Assembly (NCBI GenBank): GCA_017882455.1
Contig: JADGPL010000017.1
Coordinates: 1-64,000 of the forward strand
DNA: 64,000 nucleotides
From: Solirubrobacteraceae bacterium
Lineage (GTDB): Bacteria; Actinomycetota; Thermoleophilia; Solirubrobacterales; Solirubrobacteraceae
Direction: 5' to 3'
Below are positions 1-7,348 of the stretch, piece by piece; positions within the stretch are counted from its first letter, which is position 1, and each line of letters begins with the position of its first letter. Both the position numbers and the translations under genes were made by a program. Below the pieces are notes generated by a model. That model was not told where the DNA came from. It saw nothing but the letters and a program-made list of their open reading frames with translations, and made no database searches.

Positions 1-380
1 ACCGTCGGGGAGATCCGTCCGCCGAACCAGAGTCGCACGAAGCTCGGATGCTTCTCGTAGTAGGCGACGTGCAGCTCGAGCTCGCGGCTGACGAAGTCGC
101 GGATCGAGGCGATCTCCCACGTCGCCTCGGTTGCTTCGGCGTGCTGATCGAGCTCGGCGAGCTGCGCGCTCAGCAGCCGGTCGAAGATCTCCTCGCGGTC
201 GGCGAAGAAGCGGTAGAGCGAGGGAGCGGACACGCCCGCCCGCTCGGCGATCGCCCGAGTGGTGACGGCGTCCAAGCCCTCTGCTTCGATCAGCTCGGCG
301 GCGGCCTCGAGGATGCGCCCGACGGTCTCGCGGCTGCGGACCTGGACGGGTTCCCTGCGATGGCGGATCGTGTTGCTCAC
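1..380 (-). CDS. TetR-family transcriptional regulator (C-terminus cut by window edge)
   Basis: The reverse strand from the GTG at 380 reads a typical TetR N-terminal DNA-binding domain: a helix with ETVGRILEAAAELIE, then the helix-turn-helix TTRAIAERAGVSAPSLYRFF at about residues 40-60, then the start of the ligand-binding domain. About 126 residues are present and the rest lies outside the window. It is divergent from the SDR operon starting at 496, and an imperfect dyad sits in the gap, so it probably represses that operon and perhaps itself. The ligand cannot be told from the DNA-binding half. The fold assignment is secure; the regulatory target is inferred from position. Confidence 0.9.
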   Translation of the reverse strand, partial: MSNTIRHRREPVQVRSRETVGRILEAAAELIEAEGLDAVTTRAIAERAGVSAPSLYRFFADREEIFDRLLSAQLAELDQHAEATEATWEIASIRDFVSRELELHVAYYEKHPSFVRLWFGGRISPT

Positions 381-420
381 GCGCTTGGGTGCGATCCTCT
401 CACCTGCCCCGACGATGAGC

Positions 421-449
421 TTGACAAGGGGCGCACCTCACCGTACTGT
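421..449 (+). promoter_or_regulatory. Promoter of the SDR/TPP operon
   Basis: TTGACA at 421-426, a 17-base spacer, then TACTGT at 444-449 (TAnnnT). This is a near-consensus sigma-70/SigA-type promoter reading toward the GTG at 496. Confidence 0.65.
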
Positions 450-471
450 AACACGAATCGCATTTGTGTAT
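449..471. promoter_or_regulatory. Probable TetR operator
   Basis: An imperfect dyad, TAACACGAAT - cgc - ATTTGTGTAT, overlaps the end of the -10 box and the expected transcription start. Its size and position, between divergent tetR and SDR genes, fit a TetR-type operator blocking the 421-449 promoter. About seven of ten arm positions match. Confidence 0.5.
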
Positions 472-495
472 TAGAGAGGTGAGGGCGAGGGAACC

Positions 496-1329
496 GTGAG
501 CAACGAACCAAATCTGCATGGCAAGGTCGCAGTTGTCACCGGCGGCGGCTCGGGCATCGGTCGCGCGACGGCGCTGCTGCTCGCCCACCACGGCGCCAAG
601 GTCCACGTCGCAGATCTGAGGGCCGACACCGCCGAGGAGGTCGTTCGGGCGATCGAGGCTGCAGGCGGGAGTGCGGTTGCACACGCCCTGGATGTCTCCG
701 ATCCCGATGCGGTGGAGGCGTTGGCCGGGAGCGTGTTTGCCGAGGAGGGCCACGTCGACATCCTTCACAACAACGCCGGCATCGGTCACGGAGGGAACAT
801 CGAGGCGACCACGTTCGAGGACTGGCAGCGCGTCATCGGGGTCAACCTGCTCGGCGTCGCCTACGGCGTCCAGGCGTTCATCCCGCGGATGCTGAAACAG
901 GGCCGTCCGGCCTCGGTGGTGAACACGGCATCGATGGCGGGCCTCGTGCCCACCGCCAAGATGGCCCCCTACTGCGCGTCGAAGTTCGGCGTGGTCGGCC
1001 TCAGCGAGTCGCTCAACGCCGAGCTCTCCAAGCGGGGTATTCACGTCAGCGCGATTTGTCCGGGCATCATCGACACCCCGATCGTCTCCACAGGGATCGT
1101 GCGCGGGGACATCGCCGACATCCAGGGACGGGCATCGAGCTACTACGCCAAGCACGGCGCATCCCCCGACGAGGTCGCGCAGGCGATCCTCGCGACCATC
1201 GCCAGGCCCAGGCTCGTCGTCCCGGTGCCCCGCCGCCATGTCACCGTGCCCTACCTGTTGCACCGCATCTCACCGCGGCTCGTCCAGCCGCTCGCACGGA
1301 GCTTCGAACGCATCGTCACGCGCGGCTGA
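496..1329 (+). CDS. SDR-family NAD(P)-dependent oxidoreductase
   Basis: 277 residues, the usual length of a classical short-chain dehydrogenase/reductase. It has the cofactor motif TGGGSGIG near the N-terminus, NNAG at about residue 90, and the catalytic YCASK with Tyr159 and Lys163. It should oxidise or reduce an alcohol/ketone in the cytoplasm; the substrate is unknown. The GTG start is preceded by GAGGG at 487-491. It heads an operon with a second SDR, a VOC protein and a TPP enzyme, under the promoter at 421-449. That set suggests catabolism of one ketonic or hydroxylated compound, which is inference. Confidence 0.9.
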   Translation: MSNEPNLHGKVAVVTGGGSGIGRATALLLAHHGAKVHVADLRADTAEEVVRAIEAAGGSAVAHALDVSDPDAVEALAGSVFAEEGHVDILHNNAGIGHGGNIEATTFEDWQRVIGVNLLGVAYGVQAFIPRMLKQGRPASVVNTASMAGLVPTAKMAPYCASKFGVVGLSESLNAELSKRGIHVSAICPGIIDTPIVSTGIVRGDIADIQGRASSYYAKHGASPDEVAQAILATIARPRLVVPVPRRHVTVPYLLHRISPRLVQPLARSFERIVTRG

Positions 1330-1345
1330 CGGGAGGAGATCGATC

Positions 1346-2173
1346 ATGAACGACCAGGTCGCGATCATCACCGGAGCGGCCAGCGGCGTCGGGCGGCACT
1401 TCGCCACCGAGCTGCGGCGGCGACGTCCCCAGATGCGCCTCGTCCTGGTGGACGTAGACGGCGAGCGGCTCGCGGAGTCCTTCCAGCCCGCTGAGCACGT
1501 CGTGCTCGAGGCGTTCGACATCCGCTCCGTGGAGGAATGGCAGCGCGTGGTCGACGAGACGATCGGGCGTTTCGGGGCAGTCGACTACCTCTGCAACATC
1601 GCTGGCATCGACCGCTCGGCCATGTTCATCGATCAGCCGTTGGGGAACATCGACGCCCTCGTTGACATCAATCTCAAGGGCTCGCTCTACGGGATGCGGA
1701 TCGTAGCCGGGCACATGGCCGCCCGCGGGTCGGGACACATCATCAACATGGCCTCGCTGGCCGGGGTCACGCCGACGCCCGGCACCTCGATCTACTCGGC
1801 CACGAAGTTCGGCCTGCGGGCCGTCTCCATCGCGGCGGCGGTCGAGCTGCGCTCCCGCGGCGTGTATGTGACAGTCATCTGCCCGGACCTCATCAACACC
1901 GCGCTGCTCGACCAGCACCTCGACAACCAGGACGCCGAGGCTGTCGCGCTGATCTTCTCTGGATCTCGGGCTCTGACAGCCGACGAGGTCAGTGAGGCGA
2001 TCTTCCGCGCGATGCGCGACCGACCGCTTGAGATCGACCTGCCCTTCAGCCGCGGGCTCCTGTCGAAGCTCAGCAGCGCCGTCCCCGGGGTGCTGCTGAT
2101 GCTGTACGAGCCGCTGAAGCGCAGGGGCATCAGGCAGCTCGAGCGCGCCCGCCGCGAGCGGGGGCGCGCGTGA
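1346..2173 (+). CDS. SDR-family oxidoreductase, second in operon
   Basis: 275 residues from the ATG at 1346, chosen because GGAGGAG lies at 1332-1338; the open frame extends further upstream without a good ribosome site. Motifs: TGAASGVG cofactor site, a NIAG variant of NNAG, and YSATK with Tyr150 and Lys154. It resembles the preceding SDR but is clearly diverged, so the two are probably consecutive or stereocomplementary steps. The C-terminus is basic with an RRGIRQLERARRERG tail. It ends in a GTGA overlap with the next gene, which indicates translational coupling. Confidence 0.9.
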   Translation: MNDQVAIITGAASGVGRHFATELRRRRPQMRLVLVDVDGERLAESFQPAEHVVLEAFDIRSVEEWQRVVDETIGRFGAVDYLCNIAGIDRSAMFIDQPLGNIDALVDINLKGSLYGMRIVAGHMAARGSGHIINMASLAGVTPTPGTSIYSATKFGLRAVSIAAAVELRSRGVYVTVICPDLINTALLDQHLDNQDAEAVALIFSGSRALTADEVSEAIFRAMRDRPLEIDLPFSRGLLSKLSSAVPGVLLMLYEPLKRRGIRQLERARRERGRA

Positions 2174-3216
2174 GCGCTGCTCCCTCGACCCCGATCAACC
2201 AGGTGTGCATAGTCGCGCGGAACGCGCCCCGCACCGCGCGCTGGTACACCCACGGCCTGGGGATGCTGCCCGCCGGGTGCAACGTCTTCTTCGGCAGGCT
2301 CACCGAGCGCGTCCAGGCGGTTCCCAGCCCGCTGCTTCTGGCGTGCTGGGCGCTCGACCGCCAGGGCTTCTTCCAGGTCGAGGTCTTTCAATACCGCACC
2401 CCGCGCTCACGACCGCTGCGCGCCGACTGGCGCCCGGCGGACTGGGGGTACTCGATGGTGGGCGTGCACGTAGGGGACTTCGACGCCACCCTCGACCGGC
2501 TCGCTGGGCTCGGCTCGCTGCCATACACCCGGCCGGACGGTCCTCCCGGTGACCGCCGCGTCTGCATCCCGGACCCCGACGGAAACCTCGTCGAGCTGCT
2601 GGAGCGCGATCCGCTCGAGAGCGTCGCCCCAGCGCTCGAGCGCCCGGATCTGGGGGCCGCGGTGCGCGTGGTCACGGTCTCGGTGCCGGACGTGGAGGCG
2701 TTCTGCGACCGGGCCGAGCGCGGCCTGGGGCTAGTGAGCGAGGATCTCGAGCTCCACGCCCCCGAGCACGACCGGCTCTGGGGCCTTGAGGGCACTCGGC
2801 GCCGCTCCGCGGCGTTGCGCGGCGGCGGCGTCGCGCTCGAGGTCGTGCAGTACGAGCATCCCGAGGGCCGGCGCTGGCCGGACGGCTACCGGCTCTCGGA
2901 CCTCGGCTACATGAACGTCGCGGTCGGGTTCCGCGACACCGGCGAGTTCGACCACAGGCTCACAACCGCCCGGGCTGCCGGCTGGAGACCTCACGGCAAG
3001 GCGCTGGAGGCTGGGGTCTTCAAGGTCGTGTATCTCGACGATGCCGACGGCTTTGACGTCGAGATGCTCTGCCCGCGGCGTTGGGCGGACAGGCTGACCG
3101 GGTTCTCTCCGAGGAAGGCCCCCGGGCAGCGCACAGTCGTCCGGATCGCTCGCGCGCTCGCCGGACAGGCGAGGGCGCGGTACCACCAATCCGAGAAGAA
3201 CGGGAGACCCTCATGA
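2170..3216 (+). CDS. Two-domain VOC (glyoxalase/dioxygenase-fold) protein
   Basis: 348 residues beginning with GTG inside the previous stop. Two vicinal-oxygen-chelate modules follow each other (about residues 8-145 and 160-310); each ends in the strand that normally supplies the metal-binding Glu (GNLVELLER; FDVEMLCPR). The first metal-ligand position, usually His, is Gln or Val here, so the metal site may be altered. Members act as dioxygenases, isomerases or binding proteins. Its place between SDRs and a TPP enzyme suggests ring or side-chain chemistry, but substrate and activity are not visible. An ATGA overlap couples it to the next gene. Confidence 0.75.
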   Translation: MSAAPSTPINQVCIVARNAPRTARWYTHGLGMLPAGCNVFFGRLTERVQAVPSPLLLACWALDRQGFFQVEVFQYRTPRSRPLRADWRPADWGYSMVGVHVGDFDATLDRLAGLGSLPYTRPDGPPGDRRVCIPDPDGNLVELLERDPLESVAPALERPDLGAAVRVVTVSVPDVEAFCDRAERGLGLVSEDLELHAPEHDRLWGLEGTRRRSAALRGGGVALEVVQYEHPEGRRWPDGYRLSDLGYMNVAVGFRDTGEFDHRLTTARAAGWRPHGKALEAGVFKVVYLDDADGFDVEMLCPRRWADRLTGFSPRKAPGQRTVVRIARALAGQARARYHQSEKNGRPS

Positions 3217-4934
3217 CCGAGATCACCGGAGGCGAGCTGTTCGCTCGCGCGTTGCAGGCGGAGGGGATCGAGTTTCTCTTCGGGCTCCCCTCACCGGAGT
3301 CCGACCCCCTGCTTCTCGAATTGCCGGAGCACGGCATCCGGCTGGTGCCGGTTCGCCACGAGGCGGCGGCCGTCCACATGGCCGAAGGCCTCTTCAAGAC
3401 AACCGGCAAGGTCGCCGCCGTGCTCGGCAACCCCGGCCCGGGGTCGGCCAACCTGCTGCCCGGCGTGCTCACCGCCCTGCACGAGGGCGTGCCGGTGTTG
3501 GTGATCACCTCGCAGCACCGGCTGGGCATCGTCTATCCCTCCTCGCCCGCCACCTTCCAGGGCCAGGATCAGCTCGACCTGTTCCGCCCCGCCGTCAAGT
3601 GGGGCGGCCCGGTCTTTGAATGGGGCCGGATCCCGGAGGTTCTGCGCCTCGCCTTTCGTGAGATGTGGAATGGACGCCCCGGGCCCGTCCACGTCGAGCT
3701 GCCCGCCCCGATCCTGTATGCCACCGGGGACGACGAGGGCACGCCGATCTTGCCCCCCACCGCCTACCGAGGCATCGGGCCACAGGCCTCTCAGGCGCAG
3801 GTGGCCGAGGCAGCGCAGATGCTCGCAACAGCTGAGCGACCGGTCGTGATCTCGGGCAGCGGCGTCGACCGCGCGGGCGCGAACGACGCGCTGCTTGAGA
3901 TCGTCGAGCTGCTCGGTTGCCCGGTGCTGACGACGATGGCGGGTCGCGCGACCGTGCGGTCCGATCATCCGAACTACGTCTTCGGGTTCGGGCCGGCCGG
4001 CGACCAGGTGCGTCGCGAGGCCGATGTGCTGCTTGTCGTCGGCTCGCGCGTGGGAAACCTCGACGTTCCGTATGACCAGTACTGGGGCGATCCTTCCGGG
4101 CAGCACCTGATTCAGGTCGACATCGACCCGCGCCACCTTGGCGTCACCCGCCCGCTCAGCCTCGGCATCCTCGCCGATGCCCGGGCCGCCCTCGAGGGGA
4201 TCGCCGGCCAGCTGCGCACGATGGCTCGGCCGCAGCGCGACGGGAGCAGCCTGGCGCGCTACCTGGCGCTCGACCAGGAGGTCCGGATGTCGCAGGCCGG
4301 ACCGATCCTCGAGTGGCAGGGGCCGGGCATCCATCCCGCACACGCCGTCGGGGCGATCGGGGCCGTCTTCGGCCCCGATGCGATCTACACCGTCGACGGC
4401 GGCAACACATCGCTCTGGGCCTACTCGGTCCTTCCGCCGACCCGCCCGCGCTCCTACCACTCGATCCTCGAGCTGGGCATGCTCGGCACGGGCATCCCGT
4501 CGGCGATCGGCGCCAAGCTCGGCGCGCCCGATCGCGAGGTCGTGTGCATCACCGGCGACGGCGCGGCGGGATTCAACATCATGGAGATGCAGTCCGCGGC
4601 TCGCGAGAACGTCGCGCTCACGACGATCGTCTTCGCCGAGGGCTCCTGGACGATGGAGGAGCCCAACGAGCTTGCGCTGTATGGCAAGACCTTCGGGACT
4701 TCACAGGGCGAGATCCGCTGGGACCTCGTAGCCCAGGGTCTCGGCTGCCACAGCGAGTACGTGGACCGCATCGAGGATCTTGAACCGGCGCTGCGCCGCG
4801 CCCAGGCGCATGACGGCCCCAGCCTCATCTGCCTGCGCACCGACCACGATGCCAACCTCGCCGTCCCGGAGGACATGATGGCCCGCTTCTTCGAGGTCTA
4901 CTCGGGGCCGGTGCCGGTCGAGCAGCCTGCCTAG
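3213..4934 (+). CDS. Thiamine-diphosphate-dependent enzyme, acetolactate synthase-like family
   Basis: 573 residues from the ATG at 3213, which overlaps the upstream stop. Three-domain ThDP architecture: the PYR domain has the activating Glu in RHEAAAVHMAEG at about residue 50 and GNPGPGSANLLPG; the middle domain binds nucleotide or is structural; the PP domain has the metal-diphosphate motif ITGDGAAGFN. The Asn-rich segment that usually follows about 27 residues later reads FAEGSWTMEE, so the second metal ligand is unusual. It should cleave or ligate a 2-keto acid or hydroxy-ketone. It is too diverged from IlvB or a known decarboxylase to name. Last gene of the operon. Confidence 0.85.
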   Translation: MTEITGGELFARALQAEGIEFLFGLPSPESDPLLLELPEHGIRLVPVRHEAAAVHMAEGLFKTTGKVAAVLGNPGPGSANLLPGVLTALHEGVPVLVITSQHRLGIVYPSSPATFQGQDQLDLFRPAVKWGGPVFEWGRIPEVLRLAFREMWNGRPGPVHVELPAPILYATGDDEGTPILPPTAYRGIGPQASQAQVAEAAQMLATAERPVVISGSGVDRAGANDALLEIVELLGCPVLTTMAGRATVRSDHPNYVFGFGPAGDQVRREADVLLVVGSRVGNLDVPYDQYWGDPSGQHLIQVDIDPRHLGVTRPLSLGILADARAALEGIAGQLRTMARPQRDGSSLARYLALDQEVRMSQAGPILEWQGPGIHPAHAVGAIGAVFGPDAIYTVDGGNTSLWAYSVLPPTRPRSYHSILELGMLGTGIPSAIGAKLGAPDREVVCITGDGAAGFNIMEMQSAARENVALTTIVFAEGSWTMEEPNELALYGKTFGTSQGEIRWDLVAQGLGCHSEYVDRIEDLEPALRRAQAHDGPSLICLRTDHDANLAVPEDMMARFFEVYSGPVPVEQPA

Positions 4935-5221
4935 CGTTTCCCCGGCCATACAGTCGCGCGAGCTTTTCCGTGAGGGCGAGTCTGGGGAGAGTGCTGGATC
5001 ACGGCGCCTCGCATCGACAACTGCTCCGGGTCAAGATTGATCTCCGCGGTGCCTTGACGTGCCTCTAGCCGCGCGCCGGTAGTCACGCCTGTTCGACAGA
5101 GCTGGCTTAGCGGACCAGTACGTCGCGCTGTTTCTGTCTACTTGGCGGTTTGCGGAGTGTGGAATGCTCGATTAGGATGGGTCGAGGATCCAGGCCGGCG
5201 ATCTCGTGTGCGGAGGAGTCT
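4935..5221. other. Intergenic, upstream of module A
   Basis: 287 bases between the TPP enzyme and the PadR gene. No convincing ORF, hairpin terminator or consensus promoter was seen. A TTGACG at 5054 lacks a well-spaced -10. Confidence 0.4.
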
Positions 5222-5866
5222 GTGGCAGTGCTTGACGGGTATGCCTTTGACGAGCACAGCGGGGGGGACACGCGCTCCCGCGTGCTGCGTTCGCAGGTCG
5301 ACATCTATGTGCTCGGGCTGGTCATCGAGAAGCCGAGTCATGGCTATGAGATCAGCCAGCGGTATGAGGCCCGGCTCGGCACGTTCCTGCAGGTGAGCCG
5401 CTCGCGGATCTATAAGACGCTTAGTCGTCTAGAGCGCGATGGCCTGATCGAGGCGATGCCGGCCGAGGCGCTCTCCGGTGCTCGGCGGGGAGCAAAGGCT
5501 GGGTCGTCGTATCGCGCGACGCCAGACGGGGCACGGGCTTACCGTGGCTGGCTGGCTGAGCGGGTACGCGAGGATCCCCAGCGTGTCGAGATGCTCGGGC
5601 GGCTGACTCTTGCGGGTGTCAATAGTGTCGAGGCGGCCCTCGGCTTCATCGACGGTTACGAGCAGCAATGCGTCCGGGAAGCGCAGGCGCTGGCTCCGCC
5701 AGCAGATGTGGGCTCTGCCTCTGGAGCTCTTGTTGGTCTTGTGCAGCGCCTGCTGTTGGAGGAGCGGCGACGGAGGATAGACGCGCAGTTGGCCTGGATC
5801 TCCTATGCGAGAGCGGAGTTGCGTGCCGCGAATGAGTGCTCCGCTGTCGGCGAGGAGCGGCCGTGA
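5222..5866 (+). CDS. PadR-family regulator, first gene of module A
   Basis: 214 residues from the GTG at 5222; GGAGGAG at 5212-5218 also allows the GTG at 5228. The N-terminal winged helix is PadR-like: IYVLGLVIEKPSHGYEI, then VSRSRIYKTLSRLERDGLIE in the recognition region, then a C-terminal helical dimerisation domain (PadR C-type) rich in Arg and Glu. PadR proteins often repress an adjacent exporter and release DNA on binding its substrate. Here the gene is fused by a GTGA overlap to ABC genes, so regulator and exporter are made together. Module B starts with a paralogue (27823-28440). Confidence 0.88.
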   Translation: MAVLDGYAFDEHSGGDTRSRVLRSQVDIYVLGLVIEKPSHGYEISQRYEARLGTFLQVSRSRIYKTLSRLERDGLIEAMPAEALSGARRGAKAGSSYRATPDGARAYRGWLAERVREDPQRVEMLGRLTLAGVNSVEAALGFIDGYEQQCVREAQALAPPADVGSASGALVGLVQRLLLEERRRRIDAQLAWISYARAELRAANECSAVGEERP

Positions 5867-6606
5867 GCTTGCTTTCCCTTGAGCATGTGACCAAGCGGTC
5901 TCGGCGCGGGCGCCTGGAGAGGATTGCGGTAAGAAACGTGTCGCTCGAGATGGAGCCGGCGGAATTGCTGGCGGTGTGGGGTCCTCGCCGGTCCGGTCGG
6001 TCCACGCTGCTGCGTCTCGCGGCTGGTCTGGAGTCGCCTGACGAGGGGATGGTCAGGTTTGAGGGTCGTGATCTCGCACGATCGCGTAACGCCGTTCTGG
6101 GTAGCCGACTCGGCTACTGCCAGATGTCGTTCGCTTCCAGCGAGCGTGGTCTTGCGGTCGAGCATGTCGCGGCCGGTCTGCTTGCGCAGCGTGTATCGCC
6201 GAGGGAGGCGCGGCGACGCGCGGAGGAAGTGCTCGCCCGTGTCGGCGCGGAGGACTGCGCACACTTTGCCTGTCATGAGCTTGACGGCGCCGAGGTGGCA
6301 CGAGTAGCGATCGCGGCTGCGTTGATCACGGCGCCCGCATTGTTGGTGATCGACGAGCCCACGAACGGCGTCGACGTGTTGGAGCGTGACCCGCTGCTCG
6401 CGTTGCTGCGCTCGATCGCCAACGAGGGTGTCGCGCTGCTCATGAGTGCCGGTGACGCCCAGAGCCTGGGTGGCGTGGACCGCGCACTATCGATCGACAA
6501 CGGTGAGCTTCGTGGACCGCTTACGGCACCGGACACGCGAGTCGTGCCGCTCAGGCCGGTGGCAGGCGACACCAGTGGCATGGAGTTGGGAACACAACAG
6601 CAGTGA
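5863..6606 (+). CDS. Degenerate ABC-transporter ATPase subunit (module A)
   Basis: 247 residues from the GTG in the GTGA overlap (GAGGAG at 5852-5857). The ABC ATPase fold is clear, with Walker B LLVIDEPT intact, but key residues are altered. Walker A reads GPRRSGRST (residues about 40-48, Lys to Arg and the central Gly lost). The signature is ELDGAE instead of LSGGQ/E. The H-loop position reads SAGD instead of THD. It is immediately followed by a canonical ATPase and one large permease, so it probably forms the catalytically weak half of a heterodimer. The module B counterpart (27125-27826) carries the same three changes, so these are conserved rather than decay. Confidence 0.85.
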   Translation: MSLLSLEHVTKRSRRGRLERIAVRNVSLEMEPAELLAVWGPRRSGRSTLLRLAAGLESPDEGMVRFEGRDLARSRNAVLGSRLGYCQMSFASSERGLAVEHVAAGLLAQRVSPREARRRAEEVLARVGAEDCAHFACHELDGAEVARVAIAAALITAPALLVIDEPTNGVDVLERDPLLALLRSIANEGVALLMSAGDAQSLGGVDRALSIDNGELRGPLTAPDTRVVPLRPVAGDTSGMELGTQQQ

Positions 6607-7346
6607 GCGGCAGCGCCTCTGCCGCGATGCTTGAGCTGGAAGGCGTCGTCAAGCACTATTCTGGTCCTGGGGGCGAGGTGGTGCGCGCCGTCGACGGCAT
6701 CTCCCTATCTATCAGGGCGGGCGAAATCGTCGCCTTGCACGGTCCCAGCGGCTCGGGCAAGAGCACGCTGCTGATGCTCGCAGCTGCGCTGATGAAGCCC
6801 GACGCGGGACGAATGCGCTTCGAGGGCGTGGATCTCACGTTGATGTCTGCCAACGTGACGGCGGACTATCAGCGTGAGCAGATCGGCTTCATCTACCAGT
6901 CGTTTCATCTGATGGCCGAAGTGCCGGCCGTCGAGAACGCGGCGATCAAGCTTCTGGCGAACCGTGTCCCGCTCAAGCAGGCGCGTCGCGCTGCTGTTCC
7001 CTGGCTTGAGCGAGTCGGCCTTGGGAAGCGGTTGGATCACACGCCAGACCGGCTTTCCGGTGGAGAGCGCCAGCGCGTCGCGATCGCGCGCGCGCTCATC
7101 AGCGAGCCGCGTCTGATCCTGGCGGATGAGCCGACCGGCAGTCTCGACACACGGCGCGGTGGCGAAATCCTTGCGCTGCTCGCCGACATCTGTGATCAGC
7201 AGAAAGCAGCAATGCTGCTCGTTACTCACGACTCTCAGGCCACTGCGATCGCCGACCGCGTCTACGCGATGCGGGATGGCAAGCTAGCTCTCGGCGAGAT
7301 GGACAGCGGTCCTCCCGAGCCCCTGCGCCAACGCGTGCCGGGATAG
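6603..7346 (+). CDS. Canonical MacB/LolD-type ABC ATPase (module A)
   Basis: 247 residues, GTG start in a GTGA overlap. All catalytic motifs are intact: Walker [11 protein letters not shown]-loop IYQSFHLM, signature [15 protein letters not shown], Walker [13 protein letters not shown], and the H-loop in LLVTHDSQ. Family level: the LolD/MacB/FtsE group that works with FtsX-type permeases and typically moves lipids, lipoproteins, peptides or antibiotics by mechanotransmission rather than through a classical channel. It is the ATP-hydrolysing partner of the degenerate subunit before it and of the permease two bases downstream. Confidence 0.93.
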   Translation: MSGSASAAMLELEGVVKHYSGPGGEVVRAVDGISLSIRAGEIVALHGPSGSGKSTLLMLAAALMKPDAGRMRFEGVDLTLMSANVTADYQREQIGFIYQSFHLMAEVPAVENAAIKLLANRVPLKQARRAAVPWLERVGLGKRLDHTPDRLSGGERQRVAIARALISEPRLILADEPTGSLDTRRGGEILALLADICDQQKAAMLLVTHDSQATAIADRVYAMRDGKLALGEMDSGPPEPLRQRVPG

Positions 7347-7348
7347 TC

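Noticed and set aside
5041..5110. Promoter for the module A PadR gene (TTGACG at 5054)
   Set aside because: The nearest -10-like hexamer is spaced about 20 bases away, so the match is no better than chance.
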